DNA of 64,000 nt from Fabrea salina (GCA_022984795.1 JALIHJ010000023.1:224150-288149), one strand, 5' to 3'; counted from the stretch's first letter, positions 19,101 through 28,026 are shown. Numbers and translations are program-made. The notes: generated by a model from the letters alone, not told the origin.

Positions 19101-19460
19101 TGTGCAGGCTTGTTTGAAGTAAAAGTTAGCAAGTGCCTGTCTAACTGTTTGAGGACTGGAGTCCTGGTCAAGCTTCAAGTACTCAGAAAGCAGTTCGTCA
19201 GAGTAAAGCCGCACAGCCTCAGGAAGAGGTGCTTGGGAAATGCTAGTGATGGCTTCGTCTCTAAACTTGCGTTGGACTTCAGGGTCCTTTACATAGACAG
19301 TATCGGGTTTAGAGAAGTACACGACTTTATGTGTCCTTTCTGAAGAGTCTGGGTGCATTGACACGTAGTGTTTCATCCGGAGTTGTTTGTAAACCAAACT
19401 TAAGTCGCTTACTTTGCTTTGGACTGTTGTTAAGTCGTCTTCGAAGAACTTTTCAGTCAT
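13128..19460 (-). CDS. Giant coiled-coil protein, possible CCDC162/DUF4549-like
   Basis: 2110 residues in one uninterrupted frame. The N-terminal ~200 residues (RKFRDEAITSISQAPLPEAV, followed by a helical stretch with KFKILLKWSYLSQ) resemble the DUF4549 region of CCDC162-type ciliary proteins as I remember it; this needs a profile search. The middle is a long helical, globular-looking part. Residues ~1690-2060 form an almost continuous Gln/Lys/Glu-rich coiled coil. No ATPase or enzyme motif was seen. The many Trp are all TGG, which argues for a standard code. The start is 11 bp from the divergent WD40 gene. The existence of the gene is certain; the family name is tentative. Confidence 0.8.
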   Translation of the reverse strand: MTEKFFEDDLTTVQSKVSDLSLVYKQLRMKHYVSMHPDSSERTHKVVYFSKPDTVYVKDPEVQRKFRDEAITSISQAPLPEAVRLYSDELLSEYLKLDQDSSPQTVRQALANFYFKQACTAQQRKFKILLKWSYLSQVSKSLPVAELNEQLKNLHETLDKHLARIERLRYDEDFPGNAERPHPTTKDNTLLFEESPAVSYSNISKDDIHDYLQTKVQNLNNKRLVKKFLLRTKWIWVSERFDVWKKALEILCGLKQLSIERMKVVTGNEEIGKQKIEVNVITNVNLRNIKRQQEIMRRAKAVHSTFAEEHLNLNEQLLNSYKDEIDTPPLLITSTKQLQGLLEIETKDFGLTGDLQLDDGHSLTYQVTHMLPEQFELQKQKLDWQPYDIEDEKKKASIRTANLQALRVHKLSNAKTSVNEKAPQIPRRNPETVCVKKPDWLGVLRLKPEIAEWQRKQYSECEELQRADTLLRKSFELLDVQDLPTINRILEELSTSYAEKATHKAALKTEIGMSNTDMRKKFFSALLVEESLSKEKIEQEKVDLAPQSIKAFFTLKLLKNRNMKQKLLEVLNVFRSIQRRLAFDISDLSSREELNLENSDHNNSESVHLNPVLPNIDLPLANYLPSNKPFLYGRQDKIETFEGTYYVRDETGQFVFYSCAEEDYNELKEELMKLGSFYIEKYESWCEDEGESYQAIDRDLLTSELLQEEANFQEAKLKLVLLYMEFYEHAIQKSEQTLVAQQVTDLMALRPRLYLKGSYFTQSYWAHVEALKSQTNLLKAILDQQVLANHHKVKKNPFEFIQSIPLISKVPQNIYKTLEELKNIHETSNVLELSCMEKALWETANDHWRATQCSPETEFELGVLLDNPVIGMNTTNHLSREVKTGEHPLIPVFPPELFEGSAGKIEVDTPSELQLVCNYVRAWDYRKNLEKALEETNFLESIYRSQSKEMKKQVTNLEAANWNMNVRNKYEVDEGPGLKSNFWLQAFEFDPYLKANFHLANERSLRSLILPAGLVELKAITQYQVMHTHLLRIGVQVNQNAMDKWHRQLVEIELAETKEYVPRKSTAVWSNILGRKGDGLKPDKADNEKKRLQSRIVMDAGKHYFSLKDKKMNHRPNLEEAYKRILGKYKNVLRESPMLPLIMRNLRARVVDGYCREILRETYHYAIKIQTIKVLREFRSTLRILPREEFSNYFDSQEHQVLVDENGIIKNIKYLPSTEDILEIQVLSDQDKQKWKNWEPFLSAETPEVVKKKLKAPKEPPSTTPSNLLIKNSWNFASQIKSTLECLISIQRIFQIKVFNSFLSQDRFTAMDLFDQTLEGNNFWEKEPTDQQEFSHRVVDQMLEVNSPRYGLMESIKRALGMFDSLSSEIAEVHEHKHIAYLTMKSFKCFQSLVAYLFHLLHNSVMNDKQAVARKILNFLTYLCRFSRKTTTLKDKPLSVLESKPTCQPIELLESVMGTLESKKSFVQGSNLEELSWGLFDIEDSERGHAMSSHTALKMRLEQYITAKRLKGQPYESVEALLSFLKLELECWKLKYALFVCKTGDDIVTDPSLYEKLSYEYRDVLEWKSTTVSGNYAEREISKLTNELKVSREYFQNMLSECAVKFLTKEIQNLSEASKRTGEQYGVKEDFSCNFDNNYSDVTRKIGVLHNYLNTLRNRCTIVESPTSGKSLVFSIKDLTQLTKRFAEQIMRYAESEVRLREESYQLEIEHLQSQLKHKEKETRDLKKSVDTMKNNIESLVNAQLSQKGNQLIFELDIAHRQLHEIKSHISQLENQMRQYVYAEFREEMEKKDLELSNIKANFKSFRQEVSQQLKSDIDSNKTEGISEFQRASSKVARKQITQLLDEENKSIQEKYDNDIMLHQETIRKMRTLHQWARFKMKQKFDNKIKDLRSQLSSNQYLWEQLNESQRREALLKQELSYTQQALASAEKLADKLQSQIEEMNNQRLRLQQYKATKGKRLAELEKRNKEFQKVEFIDNTRLLGQLYQQNKQLHQLKACELDAAEQYRSQYTQFNKQMQLLKKQLKQEKKLKTEAFDQLNMFKEELKGVEQDPASMEHLWKQRYYDLLDEFRSFKATHSREAKRPESDLLPAIGSYGRVSSSLASKHTD

Positions 19461-19471
19461 TTAAAAATAAC
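19461..19471. promoter_or_regulatory. 11-bp divergent intergenic spacer
   Basis: TTAAAAATAAC is the entire gap between the start of the giant coiled-coil gene (-) and the WD40 gene (+). It is the third case of exactly 11 bp. Confidence 0.6.
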
Positions 19472-22453
19472 ATGAATCCTCAGGAGCTCGAAAAACCAAC
19501 TTTGCAAGTGCCTGAGTCTTTAGTCGAAGTAGTCAACAAACTAGACACAAAGAACAACTACATGATTTACCACTGGAACTCACTTAACATTCTAAAAGCA
19601 GTAAGTCTGAACTCTATATTTAAACTGAAACGTAACTTTAAAGCTAAACAAGAAATGACCTTAGCTGAGTTTTGCAAAGCTTTGCTTAGTGTAGTCAAAC
19701 ACAACCCAAAAGACTCAGTGTACTTAGTTGCAGGGGCAGTTTCTCTTTTTGAAGAGATTACTACTAGCGACACCATTAACTGGAAAAGCTTAAGTGACTG
19801 GGTTCTAAACCGAACAATGAACAGCCAAAACATCATAGACAAAGCCCCTACTAAACTAACTGACCACACTTCCGAACCCACTCTTATTTTCGGAGCTAAA
19901 GAAGAGTACTTCTTCAGACTGAAAGCAAGTTACAAGTTCTACGATAAACAAAGACACCCCAAAGTAATTAAAAAAGCAGTTTACTCACCCTCTACTAAAA
20001 AAATCTTTTCAGTGGACGACTCAACCGAAAAGTTGTTTATGTACAACAACAAAGCTAAGTTTGAAAAGTTCATTAAACCAAGGAGCTTGCGTAGTTACGA
20101 TGTAGTGGTGGTTGACTTTGCTTGGAGTGAAGCCCAAAAAAGACTAGGAGTGCTTTCACAGGACAGAACCCTTAAGTTCATGGACTACGAAGACGAGTTT
20201 TCCTTCCAAAAGTCTATAGACTACAGAAACCTAACCAACCACCTCCAAACCAAAATATGGCACATAGAACCTAGTATCTGGCTAACTACTGACCAAACCC
20301 ACTTGGTGCATGAGTGGAGTATCGAGAACGAAAACTTTTTTAGTTGGCCCCAGTTGCACCAAGCTTCAATAGTTGCTATAGTTCAGATACAAAGGGACTT
20401 AGTAGCTACTTCTGCATTGGACAGGTCCATAGTAGTGTTTAACTTTCTTTCAAAAGCCATTATCACCAAATTCCACTTGCAGGAAATCAGTGCTTACAAA
20501 ATAGCTTACTCTGAAGACTTGAAGTTGCTGGCGTCAGCATCCTTCAGCTCAATAATATCAGTGTGGACTCTAGACAACCTAAGTGACGTAGGGCTCTACA
20601 AAGAACTCCACGGACACACTAAGATAGTAAGTGCTTTGCATGTAGTAAAGGGCACTCCTATTTTGGTTTCTTCTGACGAGTCTGGTTTAGTTAAAACGTG
20701 GGACTTAAGGCACCCTCAGTGCCTGCAAAGCATCAAACTCCGCAAAAGCAACATAAGTCACTTCTTAAACGTTCCTTCAGTGAGTTGTTTGTGCGGAGTA
20801 GGGAGCAGACTTTACTGGCTTGAGTACACTTACGAGGTTAAGTACAACGCCAACGGAATAAACGTAAGGTCAATTTAGAACACTGAAGTTTACTCCAAAG
20901 AACTGACTTACGTCAGGTCCAGCCAAGAACTCATAGTTTCTACCCAAAAGGACATAAGGGTCTTTGATTTTCACTCAGGCAAAAGACTAAGAATTCTAAC
21001 AGACGTGCTTTCTAAAGGCACTGAAATCAGCAAACTCTCTAAGAAGTGCTACGACACCAGGTTAGTTGTAGCTGGAGTTAGTGGAGAAGTTAGTGAAGTT
21101 CAGCACATCAACGGAGTTATTACTGAAAATTACAAACTGCACACAGAAGAAGTAGTTTTTTTAAGTCACTCTGAAGAGTACGAAGTTTTACTTAGTGTAA
21201 GTATTGACGGTTGCTTTAAACTTACAAAAGGTTACCAAGAAACTCTTAAGTCAATGAGTAACTTGCAGGAAACTGCTATCTGCCATGCAAGTTGTTCGTG
21301 GAGCCAAGGAGTCTTTGTGACTGCCGGAGTGGACTCTAAAGTAGTTATTTGGAACTTCCTGAACTGCTCTCCTGAAGGATGCATACAGTTTCTTGGTGAA
21401 ATAGTTGCTTTGTGCATAGCTGAAGAGTTTCCTTTACTAGGGGTTTGTGACTCTAAAGGAAGAATTAGTGTTTTTAACACTTTAAATACCAAAAGGCCCT
21501 TGTGGTGTTTAGTTCTGCAGGAGGTTCCTTTAGTTCTGAGTTTTTATTCTTATAAAAGCACAAGTGAGCACGATACTACTGCGTTGTCAAAGCCTTTAAC
21601 TGACAACTGTGAGCTCTATGTGGGAGCTGACAACGGGTACATTTACGTTTGGGACTTGTCCAAACTTTTAGTGAACTTAAAGTCCACCAAAAACAACCTT
21701 AACTACTTTATGCACAAAAAAGCAAACGTGAACTGCAGAGTTTACAAAGAATTCATTAAACTCAACTTAGTTAAGTGCCAAACCCCACAACTAACAAACG
21801 CTGCTCCAAAAGCAAAGTGGAACTCCGAAACAGACACTGTGAAAGACTTGAAAGTCCACAAAGTCACTGAAAAACTTGTCTTTGTGCTAGGTGCACATGG
21901 AACCTTGAAGATCTGGAACTGCGAAGGCAAGTGCAGAGCCCAATTAAACCTTAGGGAAAACTTTCCAGACTACTGGGAGCTTAAAGTAAACACTTTTGAG
22001 TACAGGTACAACTTGTACAAAAAGGCAGAGTGCCTTTTAACAAAACTCAAAGCTTCTAAAGACCCATTGAGTCCCCAAAAAAGCACCGACCGACTAGTAG
22101 ACTCCTCCAGCTTACTAGACATTAGTTACTCAGTGCCCAAACAACCCAAACCCCAACTTAAAGCTTCCCAGTCAGGTTTGTCTTTAAGACAAATGGAAGC
22201 TAGGAAAAGGGACAGCCACTTCAGTAAAAAACTAGTGTTTCCTGACTTAGGCGAATTCACTTTTAAGAACTTTGTGAAACTCGAAAACATAAAAACTCCC
22301 CAGTCCACCAAAAGAAGCACCCCAGCAAACAACTTTTCTGTGCAAAAAAGGTCTTCGAGTGTACTCAACTTAAAAAGAAGCTACCAAATAAGGAACTACA
22401 CTCCCTTGAAACCACCCCAAAGGGCCTCTGTTAAATTTAAGTTCCGCAAATAA
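19472..22453 (+). CDS. Large WD40 protein, WDR49/WDR64-like (two exons)
   Basis: Exons 19472-20863 and 20879-22453 join across a 15-nt intron, giving about 988 residues. The frame has no ATG upstream close enough to be credible; ATG 19472 (MNPQELEKP) is used. The first ~110 residues end in an EF-hand-like SLFEEITTSDTINWKSLSDW, as found before the WD repeats in WDR49/WDR64 proteins. WD40 blades run to about residue 640 (GRISVFNT, YIYVWDLSKL, TLKIWNCEG); the C-terminal ~200 residues are basic and disordered. The family is known from cilia. Without splicing it would be read wrongly as two genes. Confidence 0.8.
20864..20878 (+). other. 15-nt intron in WD40 gene
   Basis: GTAAGGTCAATTTAG with A at position 10. 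Its TAG would otherwise end the frame; removal continues the WD40 repeat frame for 525 more codons. Confidence 0.9.
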
Positions 22454-22490
22454 CTTCTTAATTTCCATTTTAAAAGACTTTTCGGCAGTT

Positions 22491-23879
22491 ATGGACTTGC
22501 AACAAAAACTTGAGTACCAACAGAGTGTTGAAACTTATCTTGAAGACAACCAAGTTTACGACTTATTTGAGTACCTTCTTAAAGAAATCTTAGTTGACAA
22601 ACCTGAAGAACCTATTGACTACCTCATTTCTAAACTTGAAAAGCCTCGCCGCAGACGCCTTTTCGTAGTAGGCAGTTCTGGCAAAAAAAGAAGCGACGCC
22701 TGCAGTCAACTAGCTGCCCAGTTCAGCGTAGATCACATAAACCTCACCAACTTGCTCAAAGACGAAGTCAGCAAAGGCGGTAAATGGGCTTCAGCAATCA
22801 AGAGTTCTTGGAAAGAAGGAACTTTTATTGACGACGATGCTGTACTCGAGATCCTTATGCCTGTTTTGGAAGAGGCCGAAACCAAAGGAACTAGTTACCT
22901 ACTAGAAGGAGCTCCACGCACGCGTGTGCAAGCCCTTGCTTTCCAACGAGCTGGACTTGTACCTGACCGACTAGTTATTTTGAAGCCTAACGAAGAACAG
23001 TACAAACTAAGCTTTATGGACACTTACTCAGAAAGAGTCGAAGAAAAACCCCAAACCCAAACTGCATTCGAAAAAATAGCCCAAAAAGCACTTGAAGAGT
23101 ACCACTACCACGTCAAAGGACTCAAAGAAGTCTACGGGTCGCAGTGGCATGAAGTAGACTCTTCTGGGGACTTTGAGTCAACAGCTGACAACGCAGCTAA
23201 AGTCTTTTTGATGAAGGGCAGGTCAAACGCACCCAGAAGTCCACCAAAGATAATCATTCTAGGACCCCCAGGTTCAGGCAGGACTTACCAAGCCCAGAAG
23301 ATTGCTACTAAGTACGGGTTGGAGTTTGTGTCTACTTCCCAGTTACTCAGGGACACCGTGAACAGAAAAACAGAGGTAGGCCAAAACATTGCGTCTTTGT
23401 TGAGGGCTGGAGACAGAGTCCCTGACTTCATAATAAACGACTTAGTTCAGAAAAGACTTAACCAAACCAACTGCAAAATGAACGGGTGGGTTCTAGACGG
23501 GTTCCCGAAAACAACAGACCAAGCAAGAGCTCTTAAAGAATTCAAAATTAACCCTACTCACGTGTTTATTTTAGAGTGCCCTGACTCACTAGTTTACGAA
23601 AGATGTGAGCAAAGAAGAATAGACCCCCTGACTGGGAACTACTACAACTTGTCTAGCTTGCCTGAAGACCCCAAAGTCACTGAGAGACTTGCTAAGATGC
23701 CTGAAGACGACACTGAAGTAGTTAAAAAGAGACTTCTTCAGTACAAAGAAAACGCTACCAAACTCCACACTGACTACGCAAAACTAGCCACTACTATCAA
23801 AGCAGACCAGGACGACAGCATCATCACTGAACTGATAGGAGACACTATTGAGAACTCTATTTCCCACGAGTACGAGTAA
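22491..23879 (+). CDS. AK8: Adenylate kinase 8-like protein (two kinase modules)
   Basis: 462 residues. The N-terminal ~45 residues (VETYLEDNQVYDLFEYLLK) look like the RIIa/DPY-30-type docking helices found in axonemal proteins. Two adenylate kinase modules follow. The first, ~55-230, has a degenerate P-loop (VVGSSGKKRS). The second, ~250-450, has GPPGSGRT at ~258 (Arg in place of the usual Lys), the AMP-site motif GWVLDGFPKT and the lid RRIDPLTGNYYN. AK8 converts 2 ADP to ATP and AMP in cilia. The Lys-to-Arg change in the second P-loop may lower activity. Confidence 0.85.
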   Translation: MDLQQKLEYQQSVETYLEDNQVYDLFEYLLKEILVDKPEEPIDYLISKLEKPRRRRLFVVGSSGKKRSDACSQLAAQFSVDHINLTNLLKDEVSKGGKWASAIKSSWKEGTFIDDDAVLEILMPVLEEAETKGTSYLLEGAPRTRVQALAFQRAGLVPDRLVILKPNEEQYKLSFMDTYSERVEEKPQTQTAFEKIAQKALEEYHYHVKGLKEVYGSQWHEVDSSGDFESTADNAAKVFLMKGRSNAPRSPPKIIILGPPGSGRTYQAQKIATKYGLEFVSTSQLLRDTVNRKTEVGQNIASLLRAGDRVPDFIINDLVQKRLNQTNCKMNGWVLDGFPKTTDQARALKEFKINPTHVFILECPDSLVYERCEQRRIDPLTGNYYNLSSLPEDPKVTERLAKMPEDDTEVVKKRLLQYKENATKLHTDYAKLATTIKADQDDSIITELIGDTIENSISHEYE

Positions 23880-23891
23880 TTAAATTAATAC

Positions 23892-24044
23892 TCACTTTTT
23901 AAGCAACTTGACTTCGTTAAGCAGTTGGTCAATCTTGTTTTCAGTGGCGTGGTTTGCTCCTCTGATGTTGGGCAAGAAGTAACTTGCAGTGAGTCCTGTG
24001 CCAACAGCACACCCTACCAAAAACCTAATTGTTCCTTTTAACAT
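23892..24044 (-). CDS. 50-residue single-pass membrane microprotein
   Basis: A small open frame, ATG at 24044, stop TGA. It begins MLKGTIRFLVGCAVGTGLTA: a short basic start, one hydrophobic segment (~7-24) with small residues and Gly, then YFLPNIRG and a charged helix with heptad-like spacing (IDQLLNEVKLLKK). The layout resembles small inner-membrane mitochondrial subunits. Its start is only 2 bp after the stop of the ATPAF1-like gene on the same strand, which fits the local gene spacing. If TGA were read through, three codons and a TAA follow. Function unknown. Confidence 0.55.
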   Translation of the reverse strand: MLKGTIRFLVGCAVGTGLTASYFLPNIRGANHATENKIDQLLNEVKLLKK

Positions 24045-24046
24045 TA

Positions 24047-24619
24047 TTATCCATTTACTCCAAACCTTTCAAAGTAACTCTTCATGAACTGGTCTGTTTT
24101 GAACCTGTCAGGTTGGTTATTGAACACGTGGACCCAGTCTTCGTAGAGTTCTCCTTCGATGTAGTAAGCTAAAAAGGCTTTCATGAGGACTTCTGCTTCA
24201 GTTTTAGCTATTTTGAAGTCAATGATGTCTCCCCTCACAGGAACTACTCCTTTCTTGGGAATGAGTTCGTCAAACAGCGTGAGCACAAAGTAAGGAGTCG
24301 AGCTTTCTGGGTTGCGTTTGTAGTCTTCTAAGTATGTGAACAGGTTGCTTTTGCCCTGTGTTTGGCAAAGCAACACAAAGTGACCCCCTTTACGAGTCAA
24401 AGGAAATATGAAGAAGGGAGAGGCCTGGGACCTCCTCTGGAACACTTCGAACTGGTGGGCTGTGATGAGAGTTGACACGTTCTGTGGTCTTTTTAGGTGG
24501 TAGTCGTTCCAAATAGCTTTGATTGTAGAAGAGTTTTCTTTTTCAAACAAAGTCATTTTGACGATTTCCCTGAGCTTTCTAGGACAAGGGTAAGTAAACG
24601 CAAAACTGCGCCTCATCAT
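24047..24619 (-). CDS. ATPAF1: F1-ATPase assembly chaperone Atp11/ATPAF1-like
   Basis: 190 residues, or 189 if the second Met is used. Family features: FFIFPLTRKGGHFVLLCQTQ at ~68-87, the LEDYKRNP motif at ~95-102, then a FDELIPKKGVVPVRGDI stretch at ~115-131. Atp11 binds the free β subunit of mitochondrial F1 and prevents aggregation during assembly. The N-terminus has Arg and aromatic residues and may include a short targeting signal. The protein is shorter than yeast Atp11, lacking most of the N-terminal extension. The divergent FAM227-like gene starts 8 bp away (11 bp from the second Met). Confidence 0.82.
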   Translation of the reverse strand: MMRRSFAFTYPCPRKLREIVKMTLFEKENSSTIKAIWNDYHLKRPQNVSTLITAHQFEVFQRRSQASPFFIFPLTRKGGHFVLLCQTQGKSNLFTYLEDYKRNPESSTPYFVLTLFDELIPKKGVVPVRGDIIDFKIAKTEAEVLMKAFLAYYIEGELYEDWVHVFNNQPDRFKTDQFMKSYFERFGVNG

Positions 24620-24627
24620 TTATAAGT

Positions 24628-25641
24628 ATGTCTTTGAAAAAGTCTCTTTCGGACAAAACTTTCCTAACCAACACTACCTTGCCAAGCTCCACAAAGGCCA
24701 GCAAAGAGTTTAAAACTCAGCAGGTTTACAGAATAGAAGACGCTTTGCCTTCGCAAAGTCTAGCAGTGGAATGCGAACCCCTGCCTGAAAATGTCAACAT
24801 CAAAAGAGTCATTGACAACATAACTAAGGGCCGGAGAAACAAGCACCTTTGGTTCAAGTACTTCACTTCAACTGAAAACATCGCAATCATCAGTGACCTT
24901 TTCTGGCTAAGTATATGCAGACTGGTTAGACAGAACGAGTTCACAAGCTTTGAAGAAGTTCTTTTAGCAAGGATTTCACGTCACTACTTAAACCTGTTTA
25001 CAGGCATCGACAAAAATTACCGGGACGAGTTTTATAAAAGTTACTGCGACAACATAGCCCAGGCTGTGTTCTTTTCAATGTTTTTTGCGTTTCCAAAGTC
25101 CAGAAGTTTAGTTCTGACTGAAGACTTTTTAAAGGACTTCATTGACCTAGTAAGTGGAGAACTCACTGGGTTTCCTGTGTGCAACAACGCCTACAAACAC
25201 TGGGTGTTTGACTTAGGAGCAGGCAATATTATGGAGAAAGTAGTTAAAAGCCAGTCCAAGCCCCTCTGGAAGTCAGCTTCTGGAAAACTCAGAATTAGGT
25301 ACACTCCTGTGATGGAGAGGTACCTCTGCACTCACAAGTACCAGTCGTGCAACCAAATCAAAAGCTGGAACTTAAGAGTTTCCAAAAGAGACTTAGCAGC
25401 CGAAAAGCAAACCCACCAAAGAATGAAAAGCTACAGAAAACAAGCTAACGACAACGCAAGGGACACTCTGACCAAGTTCAAGGACTTCGAAAAATACAAC
25501 AAAACAGTTGACAAAAAACTACTAGAAAACAAAAAGTACTCCCTTAGAATATCTAAGTTCATGAAGAACCGGTCCAAAGAAATACTTACTCGCAATCCCC
25601 ATGAGTACAGCAACTACTTAGCTAGTTTGAAGAACTTATAA
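24628..25641 (+). CDS. FAM227-like protein (FWWh-type domain)
   Basis: 337 residues. The central part (~85-180) reads LFWLSICRLV, then RISRHYLNLFTGI, RDEFYKSYCDNIAQAVF and FFAFPKSR, matching the pattern of the FWWh domain of FAM227 proteins (aromatic pair, helix, YRD.F.K, AQA.F..F....P.S). The C-terminal ~100 residues are Lys-rich and helical. The family occurs in ciliated organisms; biochemical function unknown. TAA at 25641 is followed after 7 bp by the next + strand gene. Confidence 0.75.
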   Translation: MSLKKSLSDKTFLTNTTLPSSTKASKEFKTQQVYRIEDALPSQSLAVECEPLPENVNIKRVIDNITKGRRNKHLWFKYFTSTENIAIISDLFWLSICRLVRQNEFTSFEEVLLARISRHYLNLFTGIDKNYRDEFYKSYCDNIAQAVFFSMFFAFPKSRSLVLTEDFLKDFIDLVSGELTGFPVCNNAYKHWVFDLGAGNIMEKVVKSQSKPLWKSASGKLRIRYTPVMERYLCTHKYQSCNQIKSWNLRVSKRDLAAEKQTHQRMKSYRKQANDNARDTLTKFKDFEKYNKTVDKKLLENKKYSLRISKFMKNRSKEILTRNPHEYSNYLASLKNL

Positions 25642-25648
25642 TTAATAA

Positions 25649-28018
25649 ATGGAAAGGAATTTGAATTTGCCCAGACTCAGAATCATACCTTCAGCTTCAA
25701 GCCTGCAAGACTTGCCTACTGCTGACATGGTTCCTATTGCCTCTATAACTCGCCATGACAGTTGGAAAGAAGAAAATTGCTTCCAACCACGCGCTATGAT
25801 TATGAGTTTAACTCTCAACAAACTCTACAAGCGCAAGTTTGTCAAGTTGAGCAAGTTCACTTTTAACTTACTGAAGTGCCTTTACAAAGACTCTTACCGA
25901 AGCAGGTCCCAAAGCATAGGGGCTTCAAGTGCAAGGCACAGAAGCTACTTAAGCACTCCTGAAAACAGAACTTTTTTAAAAACTACGCGGAACTTTGAGT
26001 CCCCCAAACACTTGCAGATTGCTGACTACCGTTCTGTTTACAAACTTAAAAGTGTCTTCGCAAAGAGGGTTACTTCGCTGCAGTCTGAGTTTTTTGGCAA
26101 GTTAGGCAAAAAACCTAAAAGGATGCAAGACTTAGCCAACTTAGCTTTGCTCCAAAGGAACCGCAGAGTACTCAGTAAGGTTTTTTGGAAGTGGAAAACT
26201 CACGTGTTTAAAACCAACGAAAAAGACAGTGCTTTGAAATCGGGTGCTAGAGTGTTTAAGTTTTGCTTCAGCAAGCACTTTAAGAGGTTCCAAGAGTCAC
26301 TCAAAGCCAAAGCCAGAGCAAATTTACTAGTTAAGAAACTCCTAAACCGACTTTTGACCAAGAAACTCAGTTTGGGGTTTAAAAGTTGGGTGGGTTTTGT
26401 GAAGTACTTTCAAATGCCCAGAAACTTAGAAGACTTCAACAGTCACTACGGAAAAGTACTTAACTTCCACGAACTCCTGCTTAAAAAGAACCTTGGCTTT
26501 CTGTCTAGAGTTATTCAGAATTACGTTAGTAAAGAGTTAAAGCACTACTGGAGTGCACTAACTAACTTTAGAAAAATAACCCAAAGAAACCTGGACTTGC
26601 CAAGGAGTGGACCTGGCAATCTGAAAACTCAGTACAAACTTAGAAAAAAAACCAAGTCACTCAATAGAACCACCAAGAAAAAACCTGAGTGCGTCAGTCA
26701 CACTGAAAAGAAACAAGGAGAATACTACACTATAGAAGACTACTTGTCAAACAAACAAGACTTGCCTTTCAAGAAGCCTCAAACTCTTAAGCCTAAACAC
26801 CTTAGGTCTCCTAGAGCTCTAAGGTCTTTGCCTCAGAAAAAGCACAACAAACTAGTGCAGGCTTTACTTAGGATTGAAACTTCTAAGCTTGAGCAGGGCT
26901 TTGAAGCTTTGTGTGCTTGGAACTCTAGACGTGGGTACTTTGAGATCTTCAGTGAACTTTTAAGTTTGTACCTAACAAAGGCTTTTCTTAAAAAGGGGTT
27001 GCTGGCCCTAACTGGTTTGCCAAAAGACTTCTGGGAACAACACACTTTGAAACAAAGAGAAAAAAAGGCAATTAAGTGCGCTACTGTGGTTTCAATGCTT
27101 CAAAAACTAGTAGTCATGAAGTCTGACCTTTTCCACAGTTTTTCGCAGTTAAAGTTTTACTTCCAAAAACTCAAACTAGAAACAGTGGACAGAACTTACT
27201 CAAGCATTGAACAACTTATAAACGCAAAACTCACTTCTTCTGGGTTTTATAAACTCAAAGCCCACTCTTCCTACAAAGCCAAAGTTAACAGTGCCTTGAA
27301 ACTAGTTGTAGCTAAAGTTTACTGGAAAAACTTGTTTACACTAAGCAGGTGCTTGGAGCACTGGCGTTACACTACTAAAACTGACAAGAAACAGAAACTC
27401 CAGTCTTTAAGACACCTGGTAAGGAAGACTTGCGACTTGATTAAAAGAAGACAACAAGTAGCACTCCAGAACATAGCTTCAAAAGCATCCTGCAAAAAGA
27501 AAGCCCTTAGAAGCCTAGCACGTTCACTAAACAAACTGTACCAAAAGCAAACAGCAAAAGCCTTAAAAGAAATACTAGAAACCAAAGAAACTCTGGAACT
27601 CAACTCTAGGTTCGTGAAGTCCCTTGCTTTAGTTAACTTGATCAAAAAGAGACTTAACCACCAGTACACTTGTTGCCTAGCAAGTGGCTTTTCTAAGTTT
27701 TCGCGTGTGTGCTACATAGGAAAGATCAAAGACAAACTTTCGAGAAAAGCTATTTCTAAGTGCATCAATGTGTACAAACACTACAAACTCAAAAGGAGCT
27801 TTGAAGCAGTCAAAGAAGAAGCCCAACTCCAAAGAAAGTTGTGTGCTTACTTTTCTGTGAACTACTTAATAAAAAAGATTTACGTGAGAAAAATTGCAAA
27901 GGCGTTCGTGAAGTGGCAAGTGTTCCTCAAAAAGAACAAACGGTTCTCTTCCAAAAAACACTTGCCCAGGTTCAGTTCAATCCACGAGTACATCGACTTT
28001 GCACAAGCTAATTTCTAA
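25649..28018 (+). CDS. Sfi1-like W-repeat protein (putative centrin scaffold)
   Basis: 789 residues, strongly basic, ATG in AATAAATGGAA context. Units of roughly 25-40 residues end in an aromatic/Trp motif: VFWKWKTHVF, GFKSWVGFVKYF, YWSALTNFRK, GFEALCAWNSRR, CLEHWRYTTK and FVKWQVFLKK, with A-L/F-x-x-W spacing as in Sfi1 centrin-binding repeats. Sfi1-family proteins bind centrin or spasmin at basal bodies and in contractile fibres of heterotrichs. The repeats are more degenerate than in yeast Sfi1, so centrin binding is inferred. Confidence 0.7.
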   Translation: MERNLNLPRLRIIPSASSLQDLPTADMVPIASITRHDSWKEENCFQPRAMIMSLTLNKLYKRKFVKLSKFTFNLLKCLYKDSYRSRSQSIGASSARHRSYLSTPENRTFLKTTRNFESPKHLQIADYRSVYKLKSVFAKRVTSLQSEFFGKLGKKPKRMQDLANLALLQRNRRVLSKVFWKWKTHVFKTNEKDSALKSGARVFKFCFSKHFKRFQESLKAKARANLLVKKLLNRLLTKKLSLGFKSWVGFVKYFQMPRNLEDFNSHYGKVLNFHELLLKKNLGFLSRVIQNYVSKELKHYWSALTNFRKITQRNLDLPRSGPGNLKTQYKLRKKTKSLNRTTKKKPECVSHTEKKQGEYYTIEDYLSNKQDLPFKKPQTLKPKHLRSPRALRSLPQKKHNKLVQALLRIETSKLEQGFEALCAWNSRRGYFEIFSELLSLYLTKAFLKKGLLALTGLPKDFWEQHTLKQREKKAIKCATVVSMLQKLVVMKSDLFHSFSQLKFYFQKLKLETVDRTYSSIEQLINAKLTSSGFYKLKAHSSYKAKVNSALKLVVAKVYWKNLFTLSRCLEHWRYTTKTDKKQKLQSLRHLVRKTCDLIKRRQQVALQNIASKASCKKKALRSLARSLNKLYQKQTAKALKEILETKETLELNSRFVKSLALVNLIKKRLNHQYTCCLASGFSKFSRVCYIGKIKDKLSRKAISKCINVYKHYKLKRSFEAVKEEAQLQRKLCAYFSVNYLIKKIYVRKIAKAFVKWQVFLKKNKRFSSKKHLPRFSSIHEYIDFAQANF

Positions 28019-28026
28019 TTAACTAA

